From JAYPWI01 sp038135065 (lineage in GTDB: Bacteria > Actinomycetota > Acidimicrobiia > Acidimicrobiales > Poriferisodalaceae), in NCBI GenBank assembly GCA_038135065.1, contig JAYPWI010000041.1, forward strand, positions 1 to 26,941: DNA of 26,941 bases, given 5' to 3'. Under the pieces are notes generated by a model. It did no database searches, had not been told where the DNA came from, and saw only the letters and a program-made list of their open reading frames with translations. Positions 7,578-14,874 of this stretch are shown here, piece after piece (within the stretch, counting starts at the first letter, position 1; each line of letters begins with the position of its first letter). Position numbers and translations under genes: made by a program.

Positions 7578-7862
7578 ATGACTGCGATGAGCGCCCCAAC
7601 AGCACCATCCACCTCGACTGGTCGTGACGAGGCTCGCCGGATGATCGCCGCGCTGCTGGCTGATCTTCCCTCGGGCATGGTGCCTCGCACACGCGTGATC
7701 GACCATCTGCTGGATCTTCGCGGCTGTCTCGAGCCGGAGGATCGGCACCTCGTCGAACGCACCCTTGCTGACACCCCTGGCATCACCCTCGTCGACCATC
7801 AGTGGTGGGTCGACTGCCTCACCGCGCTCGACCTCGACCTGGCCGGGGCTGCGGCGTCGTGA
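7578..7862 (+). CDS. Hypothetical small protein
   Basis: A 94-residue protein with a threonine/serine/proline-rich first 15 residues and a helical body (EARRMIAALLADLPSGMVPRTRVIDHLLDLRGCLEP) that could be a small winged-helix or helical bundle; no family recognised. The stop overlaps the GTG start of the DUF2071 gene by four bases (GTGA, 7859-7862), so the two are almost certainly translationally coupled, and this supports its being real. An in-frame ATG at 7587 is an alternative start. The 103-base gap to the divergent luciferase-like gene holds its promoter, but no convincing -10 box could be fixed. Confidence 0.6.
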   Translation: MTAMSAPTAPSTSTGRDEARRMIAALLADLPSGMVPRTRVIDHLLDLRGCLEPEDRHLVERTLADTPGITLVDHQWWVDCLTALDLDLAGAAAS

Positions 7863-8620
7863 CCCTGCTCTCGGCCGAGGTCCTCGACGCCGAGCCGCTC
7901 CCCGCCGTCAACCCTGATCCGGTGCGTCGCCCGGTGATGACCCAACGGTGGGACGACGTCGTGTTCCTGCACTGGCCATATGACCCTGCCGAGGTCCAGG
8001 CTCTCCTCCCCCCGGGCGTCGAGGTCGAGACCCATGGTGGTACCGCATGGGTCGGCCTCATCGGGTTCCGCATGGAGCAGCTGGGCTTTCCCGGCCTGGC
8101 CCCGCTCCCGTTGGTCGGATCGTTTCCCGAGGTGAACGTCCGCACCTACGTGCGTTCCGGAGACCGTCGGGGTGTCTGGTTCTTCTCACTCGACATCGAC
8201 CGCTGGCTCCCCACCGCCGTGGCCCGGTTGGCCTACCGCCTGCCCTACTGCACAGGCCGCACCGTGCATCAGCGGGCTGGCTCCACCGTGGTGACCTCCG
8301 TCGACCGTCGATGGCCTCGTTCCGACGGGGCTGCTCGGACCGAACTAGCGGTACGGACCGGCCCACCCGCCCAGGTCGACGAACTGACTGCATTTCTCAC
8401 CAACCGGTGGGGGCTGGTTGCCCAAGGCCGTGGCAACCGCCTCTACCACGGCGCAGTGGACCACCCAGCCTGGCCCCTGCACCATGGTGAGGTCGTGGAT
8501 CTGGACGACCGACTGGTCGCCGCTGCCGGTCTCAGTCAGCCCGTCGGCGACCCCCACGTGGTGTGGTCGCCGGGCGTTGCCGTCCGCATCGGGCGTCCTC
8601 GGCGCCACCGCCCGGCCTGA
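7859..8620 (+). CDS. DUF2071 (YqjF family) protein
   Basis: A 253-residue protein of the DUF2071/YqjF family. Typical segments are DDVVFLHWPYDPAEVQALLPPGVEVET, AWVGLIGFRMEQL, FPEVNVRTYVR and RGVWFFSLDID, the last two near-diagnostic for the family. The fold resembles acetoacetate decarboxylase, but the activity is not known to me. The GTG start overlaps the stop of the upstream small gene (GTGA). Earlier in-frame codons lie inside that gene and look non-coding. It is followed on the same strand by the YdeI-like gene after about 55 bases, which has its own -10 box. Confidence 0.85.
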   Translation: MTLLSAEVLDAEPLPAVNPDPVRRPVMTQRWDDVVFLHWPYDPAEVQALLPPGVEVETHGGTAWVGLIGFRMEQLGFPGLAPLPLVGSFPEVNVRTYVRSGDRRGVWFFSLDIDRWLPTAVARLAYRLPYCTGRTVHQRAGSTVVTSVDRRWPRSDGAARTELAVRTGPPAQVDELTAFLTNRWGLVAQGRGNRLYHGAVDHPAWPLHHGEVVDLDDRLVAAAGLSQPVGDPHVVWSPGVAVRIGRPRRHRPA

Positions 8621-8661
8621 GCGACCGGCGGCTGCCCACTGCATCGGGGACGGGCCACCGG

Positions 8662-8667
8662 TAGCGT
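8662..8667 (+). promoter_or_regulatory. -10 box of the YdeI-like gene
   Basis: TAGCGT stands 8 bases before GTG 8676. The same hexamer precedes the MFS gene at 11986. It favours a leaderless start at 8676 over the later GTG at 8694. Confidence 0.42.
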
Positions 8668-8675
8668 CATGCGCC

Positions 8676-9269
8676 GTGACTCCTGGAGGAAACGTGGCCC
8701 GCGATGTCGATGAGGTGATTCGCAGCGCCGCTCGTTGGTCGGCTGAGATGACGGCCCTTCGTCCCGTCCTCGTCGACGCCGGGTTGACCGAAGCCGTCAA
8801 GTGGGGCAAGCCCTGCTACTCACACGACGGAGCCAACGTGGCGATCATGCAGCCGATGTCGCAGTTCCTGGCCCTGATGTTCTTCAAGGGGATGCTGCTC
8901 GCCGATCCATACCAGCTCCTCGAGTCACAAGGGCCGAACTCTCGCTCGGCCCGGCGGATGCGGTTCACCTCGGTGGACGAGATCACCGACCGAGCCGCCG
9001 TCATCGGCTCGTACGTCACAGCTGCGCTGGCCCTCGAAGCGGCCGGCGTGGAGGTCGGCCCGGCCCCCGAGCTCGAGCTCGTTCCCGAACTGGCCGAACG
9101 GTTGGCGGCCGACGCCACCCTGGCCGCCGGCTTCGACAGCCTCACCCCTGGACGGCAGCGGGAGTACAACCTGCACGTCGGAGGGGCCAAGCAGTCCTCC
9201 ACCCGCCACACCCGTATCGACCGTCTCGCAGACAGGATCCGGTCGGGCAAGGGGATGCGGGACCGCTGA
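8676..9269 (+). CDS. YdeI/DUF1801-type protein
   Basis: A protein of about 197 residues combining an N-terminal DUF1801-like domain (TEAVKWGKPCYSHDGANVAIM, LALMFFKGMLLADP) with the C-terminal YdeI/OmdA-type helical tail (LTPGRQREYNLHVGGAKQSSTRHTRIDRL). Family members have been linked to stress or bacteriocin protection, but no biochemical role can be assigned from the sequence. Two starts compete: GTG 8676, eight bases after TAGCGT (leaderless), and GTG 8694, only three bases after GGAGGA. The first is preferred on spacing. Codons further upstream overlap the DUF2071 gene and are discarded. Confidence 0.82.
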   Translation: MTPGGNVARDVDEVIRSAARWSAEMTALRPVLVDAGLTEAVKWGKPCYSHDGANVAIMQPMSQFLALMFFKGMLLADPYQLLESQGPNSRSARRMRFTSVDEITDRAAVIGSYVTAALALEAAGVEVGPAPELELVPELAERLAADATLAAGFDSLTPGRQREYNLHVGGAKQSSTRHTRIDRLADRIRSGKGMRDR

Positions 9270-9309
9270 CCTGCATCACCCGCCGGAGCTGGCCGTTGGC
9301 CGATATCGG

Positions 9310-10140
9310 TCAGCCGTACTTCTCGGTGCGCTGGCGGAGGGCCTCGTGCATCCCTCCCTCACGCACCGCCCGGAAGAACTCCACGTAGCTGGGGCTCTGG
9401 TGGAAGAACGTGTCGAGGTCGGCGGTCGAGTAGCACGAAGCCAGCAGGCCCATGTTCTCGAACCAGCGGTTGGTGGCCAGCTTCGACATCTTCAAGCCGA
9501 CCGGCGCAGTACGCGCCACGTCCCGGGCCATGGCCCACGCTGCGTCGTCGAGATCCTCGGGCGGCACGGCCTGGTTCACCAACCCGATCCGCTCGGCCTC
9601 GACGCCGTCGATCAGCTTCGAGGTGAAGAGGAGCTCCTTGGTCTTGCGCATGCCGATGAGCATGGGCCAGAAGGACAGCGTCACCGGTATGCCGAGGTCA
9701 CGTCCGGCCGGGTGGCCGAACCGGGCATCGGTGGCGGCCACGACGAGATCGGCCACCCCCAGCAGTTCCCCGGCCCCAGCCAGGCACACTCCTTGCACCT
9801 TGGCCACGATGGGTTTGGGGAACTTCCACAGCCGCAGCCACCGCTCGAGGATCTCGGTCACGTCCTCCCGGTCGATGACGGCATCGACGGGTCCCTCGAA
9901 ATCGGCCCCGTACTGGCTGAGGATCCAGTCGTCGGGGGCCAGGTCGTACCCGGCGCAGAACGATCGACCGGCACCCTGCAACAGCGCCACCTGCACAGCC
10001 GCGTCACGTTTCGCCCTGTCGAAGCAGGCCTCGAGCTCGTCGAGCAACGAGGCGCTCATCGCATTCATCTTCTCGGGCCGATTGAGGGTGATGACGGCGA
10101 TGTCATCCACCACCTCGTAGGTCACGGATGTCTGGGACAC
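9310..10140 (-). CDS. Enoyl-CoA hydratase/isomerase family protein
   Basis: A 276-residue crotonase-fold protein. Oxyanion-hole segments are SFCAGYDL (60-67) and GVCLAGAGELLG (117-128). E125 occupies the position of the first catalytic glutamate of enoyl-CoA hydratase, but the FGQPE segment reads FGHPAGRDLG, so the second glutamate is missing. This is common in isomerases and other crotonase branches, so the exact reaction is open. Length and the ADLVVAATDARFGHP block are normal for the family. The start is GTG 10140 with GAAAGG six bases upstream. A TAGGTT at 10179-10184 could be its -10 box, giving a short leader. It lies downstream of, and co-directional with, the luciferase-like gene at 10244-11227, with a hairpin between. 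Confidence 0.87.
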   Translation of the reverse strand: MSQTSVTYEVVDDIAVITLNRPEKMNAMSASLLDELEACFDRAKRDAAVQVALLQGAGRSFCAGYDLAPDDWILSQYGADFEGPVDAVIDREDVTEILERWLRLWKFPKPIVAKVQGVCLAGAGELLGVADLVVAATDARFGHPAGRDLGIPVTLSFWPMLIGMRKTKELLFTSKLIDGVEAERIGLVNQAVPPEDLDDAAWAMARDVARTAPVGLKMSKLATNRWFENMGLLASCYSTADLDTFFHQSPSYVEFFRAVREGGMHEALRQRTEKYG

Positions 10141-10178
10141 GGCTCGCCTTTCAAGTACTCGGAAGGACTGAATGGTCG

Positions 10179-10184
10179 AACCTA
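10179..10184 (-). promoter_or_regulatory. Possible -10 box of the crotonase gene at 9310-10140
   Basis: Reverse-strand TAGGTT lies 38 bases before the GTG start. This leaves a leader of roughly 30 bases that includes the GAAAGG ribosome binding site. Confidence 0.35.
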
Positions 10185-10194
10185 GGGGATGCGG

Positions 10195-10224
10195 GGTGCC
10201 CGCCGGGAACCCCGCCCGGGCATC
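10195..10224 (-). terminator. GC-rich hairpin after the luciferase-like gene
   Basis: TGCCCG at 10197-10202 pairs with CGGGCA at 10117-plus-100, that is 10117 to 10122 shifted into 10217-10222's CGGGCA region around a GC-rich interior that can form a further GGG/CCC pairing. It lies 20-50 bases past the stop of the reverse gene ending at 10244. No T-run is present, so termination is only possible, not shown. Confidence 0.3.
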
Positions 10225-10243
10225 GGGACCGCTCGCCTCGTCC

Positions 10244-11227
10244 TCAGGCCGGGGACAGGGCCGGCACGATCTCGGCGGCGAGGAGTTCCTTGGTCTCGGT
10301 CGAGGTGGGCACCACCACGAAGTGGGTGATGCCGTCGGTCTCGACCCGGTCGTGCAGTTCCTCCAGGGCTTGCTGGGGGGTGCCGATGAGGGCTACCGGT
10401 GATGCCTGGGCGGCCGCCAGATCCTCGAACCCCAGGTAGCTGCCCAATCGGGGGAAGGTCGGATGGTCGGGGTTCTCTGACAGGTTGGCCAGCACGAATC
10501 CCGTCAACTGGATGTCGGCCGGGTCGCGCCCCTCCTCGGCTGCGAACCGGTGCAGGGTGTCGATCCGTTGGCGCATCCGAGCCCGGTCGAACTGCGGGGT
10601 CCCCTCGGGGTCCTTGATGAAGTCCTTGCCGTGGTGGGTCGGGGGGATCAGGTTGACCTGGTCGGCGTGACGAGCCGCGATGCGCAGCAGGTGGGTACTG
10701 GATCCCCCGACCATGATCGGCGGGTGGGGGAGCTGGACGGGACGTGGCTGGCTGGAGGCATGCTCGACCCGGAAGTAGGCGCCCTCGTGGATGGGATCGT
10801 CCTGCGTCCACATGGCCTTCACCACCTCGATGGTCTCCTCGAGGCGATCAAGTCGTTCGGCTGCGTCGGGGAACGGGTACCCGTGGGCCTGGTACTCGGC
10901 CACGTTCCAGCCCGAACCGATGCCCAGCACGAAACGACCGTGGCTGATCCGGTCGATGGTGGCTGCGGCCTTGGCCAGCAGGGCCGGGGTCCGGTAGGCG
11001 GCGGCGATGACGGAGGGAACCAGGCGGATCCGCTCGGTGACCGCTGCGATCCCGGCCAGGGTCGACAGACACTCCAGCTGCGGCACGTGCTGCCCACCGT
11101 CCTGGGACACGAAGTGGTCGTTCAGCGACACGGAGTGGAAGCCGTTGTCCTCAGCCCAGCGGGCTGCGTCCACCGCGTCGTCCCAGTCGCCCGTCGGGAG
11201 GAACAGGCCGAAGGTGGCAGTGGTCAT
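10244..11227 (-). CDS. LLM class F420-dependent oxidoreductase
   Basis: A 327-residue luciferase-like TIM-barrel enzyme. It begins with the strand ATFGLFLPTGDWDD and carries WAEDNGFHSVSLNDHF, IRLVPSVIAAAYRTPALLAKAAATIDRISHGRFVLGIGSGWN, and PPIMVGGSST, the classic blocks of the actinobacterial F420-dependent branch. It probably transfers hydride from or to an unknown small molecule. The ATG at 11227 has GGAGGG five bases upstream. A perfect 8-base inverted repeat lies 25-42 bases upstream and may be an operator. It is one of three luciferase-like enzymes in the window; it is not a close copy of the YhbW-like one. Confidence 0.88.
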   Translation of the reverse strand: MTTATFGLFLPTGDWDDAVDAARWAEDNGFHSVSLNDHFVSQDGGQHVPQLECLSTLAGIAAVTERIRLVPSVIAAAYRTPALLAKAAATIDRISHGRFVLGIGSGWNVAEYQAHGYPFPDAAERLDRLEETIEVVKAMWTQDDPIHEGAYFRVEHASSQPRPVQLPHPPIMVGGSSTHLLRIAARHADQVNLIPPTHHGKDFIKDPEGTPQFDRARMRQRIDTLHRFAAEEGRDPADIQLTGFVLANLSENPDHPTFPRLGSYLGFEDLAAAQASPVALIGTPQQALEELHDRVETDGITHFVVVPTSTETKELLAAEIVPALSPA

Positions 11228-11251
11228 GTCGACCCTCCGATGGTGTTGCTT

Positions 11252-11269
11252 CGACGGCGGTCGCCGTCG
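11252..11269. promoter_or_regulatory. Perfect inverted repeat upstream of the luciferase-like gene
   Basis: CGACGGCG at 11252-11259 and CGCCGTCG at 11262-11269 are perfect arms around a GT centre, 25-42 bases before ATG 11227. The symmetry and place suit a repressor operator. A chance GC palindrome is possible. Confidence 0.35.
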
Positions 11270-11311
11270 CTCGTGCCGTCATCAGATCACAGATGACCAA
11301 GCCTCGCCCCG

Positions 11312-11857
11312 CTAGGGGGCAGGGGGTGAGTACAGCGGATGGGCGCCGAACTGGTTGCGGGTGACGGGATCACCCGTTGTCGAGTAGTGAGCCACCCCAC
11401 GCACCACCCCGTCGAGGTACGGGGGGATGGCCCCGCTGATCACCTCACGCTCGTAACGCTCCCGGGTGGCCTCGCTGACGTCGGCCCGCACGTAGGAAGT
11501 GACCTCGATGCCGAACCGGCAGGTCCGCTCCCCGGTCGAAGTGATCGACCAGCGGGCGATGGCGATCTTTCCCGCTGGAGGGCCGACGGCGATGTCGTAC
11601 CCGACCCCGTCGTTCCAGTCGATCATGTCCCGCTCGTAGTGCAGGCCGCTGTAGTACCGGACGTGGTCACGGGACGTCGGGCCCGGCCACCGCTCCACGT
11701 CGTTGGTCTCACAGAACGGGTGGACGTTGGTGAGGTTCCCCCGGGCGCTGATGGCGTCCCACACATCCCCGGCCGACGCCCCGACGTCGACGGTTGCCTC
11801 GATCGGCGCAGTGGCCACCATGCCCTGACTGGCGAACACGTCCCCCACGTCGTTCAT
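11312..11857 (-). CDS. SRPBCC (START/polyketide cyclase-like) family protein
   Basis: A 181-residue protein of the SRPBCC helix-grip fold, which forms a hydrophobic pocket for lipids or cyclic ligands. The opening strand and helix read IEATVDVGASAGDVWDAISARGNLTNVHPF, followed by the strands RDHVRYYSG and YERDMIDWNDG and a C-terminal long helix (ATRERYEREVISGAIPPYLDGVVRGVAHY). Ligand and reaction are unknown. ATG 11857 is chosen because GGGGAG stands four bases upstream; a longer frame exists but overlaps the divergent MFS gene. Reverse-strand TAGGGT at 11895-11900 is a likely -10 box. Confidence 0.8.
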   Translation of the reverse strand: MNDVGDVFASQGMVATAPIEATVDVGASAGDVWDAISARGNLTNVHPFCETNDVERWPGPTSRDHVRYYSGLHYERDMIDWNDGVGYDIAVGPPAGKIAIARWSITSTGERTCRFGIEVTSYVRADVSEATRERYEREVISGAIPPYLDGVVRGVAHYSTTGDPVTRNQFGAHPLYSPPAP

Positions 11858-11894
11858 CACGCTCCCCTTCGAGACGACGAGCCGTCTGGCGGTC

Positions 11895-11900
11895 ACCCTA
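11895..11900 (-). promoter_or_regulatory. -10 box of the SRPBCC gene
   Basis: Reverse-strand TAGGGT lies 37 bases before ATG 11857, giving a leader of about 30 bases with the GGGGAG ribosome binding site. Confidence 0.4.
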
Positions 11901-11985
11901 ACCGGGTCGGCCCCATCGGCCGGCCCGACGGACGGGCTCCACCAACAGGACCCTCGCCCACTGCCCTCGTCGGCCTGCAACGCCC

Positions 11986-11991
11986 TAGCGT
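11986..11991 (+). promoter_or_regulatory. -10 box of the MFS gene, leaderless layout
   Basis: TAGCGT is followed by GGTCGG and then GTG 11998, a six-base gap. There is no ribosome binding site before this GTG. Confidence 0.5.
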
Positions 11992-11997
11992 GGTCGG

Positions 11998-13350
11998 GTG
12001 CGTCGTCGTCGGGCCGGAGCCCTGTTGGCCAGGTCCGACCAGTCCTCACGACGAGGCGGGCAATGGCCCTTCGACCCGGCCCGGTGCACCTTCTATTACG
12101 GGTGGGTTGTGGTCGTGGTGGGCACCCTTGGCTACATCGCGTCGATTCCGGGCCAGACCGCCGGGGTCAGCGTCTTCACCGATCCCCTGACCCAGACCAC
12201 GGGGCTGAGCCGGGTGGAACTGGCAATTGCGTACCTCATCGGCACAGGGTCCAGCGGGTTGCTCCTGCCCTTCGGCGGGAGATTCATCGACCGTTACGGG
12301 TCGAGGATCGTGGCCCTGGCCGCGACCGTGTTGTTGGCGGCCACGGTGGCGGGCCTCAGCTTCGTGGGACCCATGGCCACCCCGGTCGGACTGGTGGTGA
12401 TGAGCGTCGGCTTCGGCTGTCTGCGGTTCAGCGGGCAGGGGCTGCTGACCCTGTCGTCGCGCACCATGATCGCCCAGTGGTTCGAGCGGCGGCGGGGGAT
12501 GGTGACCGCCGTATCGAACACCTTCATGAGCTTTGCGTTCGCTGCGAGTCCGGCCTTGCTGCTCCTGCTGGTCGAGATCGACGGGTTCCGGACCGCCTGG
12601 CGGTTGATCGCAGTGTTGCTCGTGGTGGTCATGGGTTCGATGATCGTCGTGTTCTACCGGGCGACCCCTGAAGCATCGGGCTTGGTCATCGACGGGGGCA
12701 CGTCGCCGAACGGTCGCTCCTCGGTGCCCATTGGACCGATCGGCTCCGACACCGACCTGACCCGCAGCCAGGCGGCCCGCGACATCCGGTTCTGGGCCAT
12801 CACCGCCCCGGTCACTGCGATGTCCTCCACGGGGACCGCGCTCACCTTCCACATCCTGGACTTCGGCGCCGAGATCGGGGTGGAGAACAGCGCCATCGTG
12901 CGCATCTTCCTACCGATCGCCATGGTCGGGGTGGTGGTGACCCTGCTCGGGGGGTGGCTGATCGACCGGGTGTCGCCCATGGTGCTGGCCACCGTCATGG
13001 CCATCGCCCAGATGGTGCTGTACCTCACCATGTTCCACATCGGCAGCCCCCTGTGGGCCGCAGTGGCCGTGGTGGCCTGGGGGGTGTCCCAGGGGTGTTT
13101 CGCTCCCCTGACCTCGGCCGGTATCCCTCTGTTGTTCGGGCGCCGCCATCTCGGGGCGGTGGCCGGCCTGCAGATGAGCGCCATGGTGATCGGCAGCGCG
13201 ATCGGCCCGGCCCTGTTCGCCGTGCTGAAGGCGGCGACAGGGACCTACCAGACGGCCCTGCAGGTGTCGTTGGCCTTGCCCGTCACCGGGCTGGCCCTGA
13301 TCGCCAAGGCCCGGGTGAGCGCGACCCGGGCCCGCGCCGGACGCATCTAG
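11998..13350 (+). CDS. MFS transporter
   Basis: A 450-residue major facilitator superfamily permease with about 12 hydrophobic helices. The first is YYGWVVVVVGTLGYIASIPGQ (about 33-53), the FYYGW opening seen in the monocarboxylate/oxalate-formate-antiporter-like branch. GGRFIDRYGSR after helix 2 is the MFS loop motif A, repeated in weaker form as GGWLIDRVSP in the second half. The N-terminus is basic and cytosolic (MRRRRAG). It probably moves an organic acid or drug; substrate not assigned. GTG 11998 is chosen because TAGCGT stands six bases before it. Its stop overlaps that of the convergent lipoprotein gene in a shared CTAG (13347-13350). Confidence 0.9.
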   Translation: MRRRRAGALLARSDQSSRRGGQWPFDPARCTFYYGWVVVVVGTLGYIASIPGQTAGVSVFTDPLTQTTGLSRVELAIAYLIGTGSSGLLLPFGGRFIDRYGSRIVALAATVLLAATVAGLSFVGPMATPVGLVVMSVGFGCLRFSGQGLLTLSSRTMIAQWFERRRGMVTAVSNTFMSFAFAASPALLLLLVEIDGFRTAWRLIAVLLVVVMGSMIVVFYRATPEASGLVIDGGTSPNGRSSVPIGPIGSDTDLTRSQAARDIRFWAITAPVTAMSSTGTALTFHILDFGAEIGVENSAIVRIFLPIAMVGVVVTLLGGWLIDRVSPMVLATVMAIAQMVLYLTMFHIGSPLWAAVAVVAWGVSQGCFAPLTSAGIPLLFGRRHLGAVAGLQMSAMVIGSAIGPALFAVLKAATGTYQTALQVSLALPVTGLALIAKARVSATRARAGRI

Positions 13351-13694
13351 CTCGCCTCGAGGGCGGCTCGGCAGGCCCGGTCGGAATCGTCCCGATTCTC
13401 GAACTGGGGTCGGTAGGTGAGGGGCTCGTCGTCGTTGGCCGGCACAGCCAGAATCGGCGGTTCGAGGCCGGGGATGTCGGGCCCACCGGCTTTGGTCGAG
13501 GCCCGCACGTAGTCGCCAACGAACGGGATGCCGAGGTCCTGGGCAGCGGCCGCGTGATCCTCGGGGTGGTCGGCGCACCAGGCCCGGTCCTCGTCGGTCA
13601 GGGCAGCCTCGGCGATGGCATCGGACCCATCGTCACCACACCCGACCAGCAGGCTGCTACTCGCCAGGGCAACGGCGACGACCACGGCTCTCAT
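13347..13694 (-). CDS. Small lipoprotein
   Basis: A 115-residue protein with a lipoprotein signal: hydrophobic core followed by LLVG-C19, a good lipobox, then the linker GDDGSD. The mature part is small, acidic and contains two more cysteines (in EDRAWCADHPED and SDRACRAA). I know no family for it. It is probably anchored to the outer face of the membrane. The ATG lies 7 bases after TATCCT, a leaderless arrangement. It converges on the MFS gene; the stops share CTAG. Confidence 0.72.
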   Translation of the reverse strand: MRAVVVAVALASSSLLVGCGDDGSDAIAEAALTDEDRAWCADHPEDHAAAAQDLGIPFVGDYVRASTKAGGPDIPGLEPPILAVPANDDEPLTYRPQFENRDDSDRACRAALEAS

Positions 13695-13701
13695 GGGACC
13701 G

Positions 13702-13707
13702 AGGATA
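13702..13707 (-). promoter_or_regulatory. -10 box of the small lipoprotein gene, leaderless layout
   Basis: Reverse-strand TATCCT is followed by CGGTCCC and then the ATG at 13694. Confidence 0.48.
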
Positions 13708-13741
13708 TGGAGACCTCGTCAAGTGAACACCGGGAGATCGA

Positions 13742-14719
13742 TCAACCCACCGCAGCCGAGGCGGTCTCCCCCAGCAGGGTGACCCGGCCCGGAATGTGCC
13801 CATTGGCCACCAGGGACAGCACGTAGCCGTCGACCCCCAGGGCGAGGTCGTCACGCAGGGTCTCCCCCACTGTGTCGGGATCGCCGAACACAAACCCTGC
13901 CTCGGCTGCCGCTCGTTCGTCGTCGTCCATGGATCCGTAGTCGAGGCCTTGGCGGCCCAGGAACTCGGCCAGCTCGGTCCGGGCCTGCTCCATGGTCGGA
14001 GCGATGCAGGCCCGGCGGAGCCACGACAACTTGATCTCCGAGCGGTCCCGTTCGAGTCGGGCGCAGTGGGCGGCCAATGCATCCACCTTGCGGGGTACGT
14101 CGTCCCGGCCGCAGGTGAGGTTTCCGAAGTCGGCGTACTGGGCCACCATGCGCAGGGTCTTGCCTTCACCACTGCCCCCGACCATGACGGGGATCCGGCT
14201 CACGGGGGCCGGGTTGTTCATCGGCTGATGGGCCACGTAGAACTCGCCTTCGAAGGTGGGGCGCTCGTCACTCAACATCGGGATGATGATCTGCAGCGCC
14301 TCCTCGAGCTTGCGGAACCGCTCGCCGAAGGTGCCGAACTCGTACCCGTAATCGATGTGTTCCCGTTCGAACCAGCCCGCTCCGATGTTCAGCATCGCTC
14401 GCCCGCCGGACATGACGTCGAGGGTGGTGACGATCTTGGCCAGGTGGGCCGGATTCCGGTACGTATTGCCCGTCACCATCGCTCCCAGCAGCACCGAGCT
14501 GGTGTGCTGAGACAGGGCGGCCAGCAACCCGTAGCACTCGAACATGACCTGGTCGGGGTCGCCGAGTCCGGCCAGTTGATAGAAGTGGTCCATCACGGTG
14601 ACCGCATCGAAGCCTGACTGGTCGGCTTCGATTGCCTGGGCTACCACCGACCCGAAGATGTCGGTGGCCCCCATGTCCGGGTAGGTGAAGTTCGGGATCT
14701 GGTAGCCCACAACGGTCAC
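13742..14719 (-). CDS. LLM class F420-dependent oxidoreductase
   Basis: A 325-residue luciferase-like enzyme, the third in the window. Blocks seen are QIPNFTYPDM at the start, EADQSGFDAVTVMDHFYQLAG (about 30-50), VLLGAMVTGNTYRNPAHLAKIVTTLDVMSGGRAMLNIGAGW, and IPVMVGGSGEGKTLRMVAQYADFGN. These are strong marks of the F420-dependent actinobacterial branch. Substrate unknown. The start is GTG 14719 with AGGCAGG-like purine runs upstream; the next in-frame GTG (three codons later) is possible. A 6-base inverted repeat around a 3-base centre lies in the 155-base region shared with the divergent lipoprotein gene. Confidence 0.88.
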   Translation of the reverse strand: MTVVGYQIPNFTYPDMGATDIFGSVVAQAIEADQSGFDAVTVMDHFYQLAGLGDPDQVMFECYGLLAALSQHTSSVLLGAMVTGNTYRNPAHLAKIVTTLDVMSGGRAMLNIGAGWFEREHIDYGYEFGTFGERFRKLEEALQIIIPMLSDERPTFEGEFYVAHQPMNNPAPVSRIPVMVGGSGEGKTLRMVAQYADFGNLTCGRDDVPRKVDALAAHCARLERDRSEIKLSWLRRACIAPTMEQARTELAEFLGRQGLDYGSMDDDERAAAEAGFVFGDPDTVGETLRDDLALGVDGYVLSLVANGHIPGRVTLLGETASAAVG

Positions 14720-14753
14720 GGCCGCCTGCCTCTCATCGTCTGTGCGGGCGACA

Positions 14754-14768
14754 GCCCATCACATGGGC
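14754..14768. promoter_or_regulatory. Inverted repeat between divergent genes
   Basis: GCCCAT and ATGGGC form perfect arms around CAC, 35-49 bases upstream of the reverse GTG 14719 and about 100 bases before the forward ATG 14875. It is a possible operator for the luciferase-like gene. Confidence 0.28.
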
Positions 14769-14862
14769 GTGGTCCCTGCATCCCCGGCGGCCGGGTGTGG
14801 CGCTGTCGACGCACCAGGCGGATCGGGGACCTTCGACCCTCCACAGGAGGGGCCGGAATTCC

Positions 14863-14868
14863 TACCGT
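14863..14868 (+). promoter_or_regulatory. -10 box of the duplicated-domain lipoprotein gene
   Basis: TACCGT is followed by GCACCC and then ATG 14875, a six-base gap without a ribosome binding site. Confidence 0.5.
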
Positions 14869-14874
14869 GCACCC

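Noticed and set aside
9300..9309. CCGATATCGG palindrome as a terminator between convergent genes
   Set aside because: The symmetric core leaves too small a loop, the extended stem is short, and there is no T-run.
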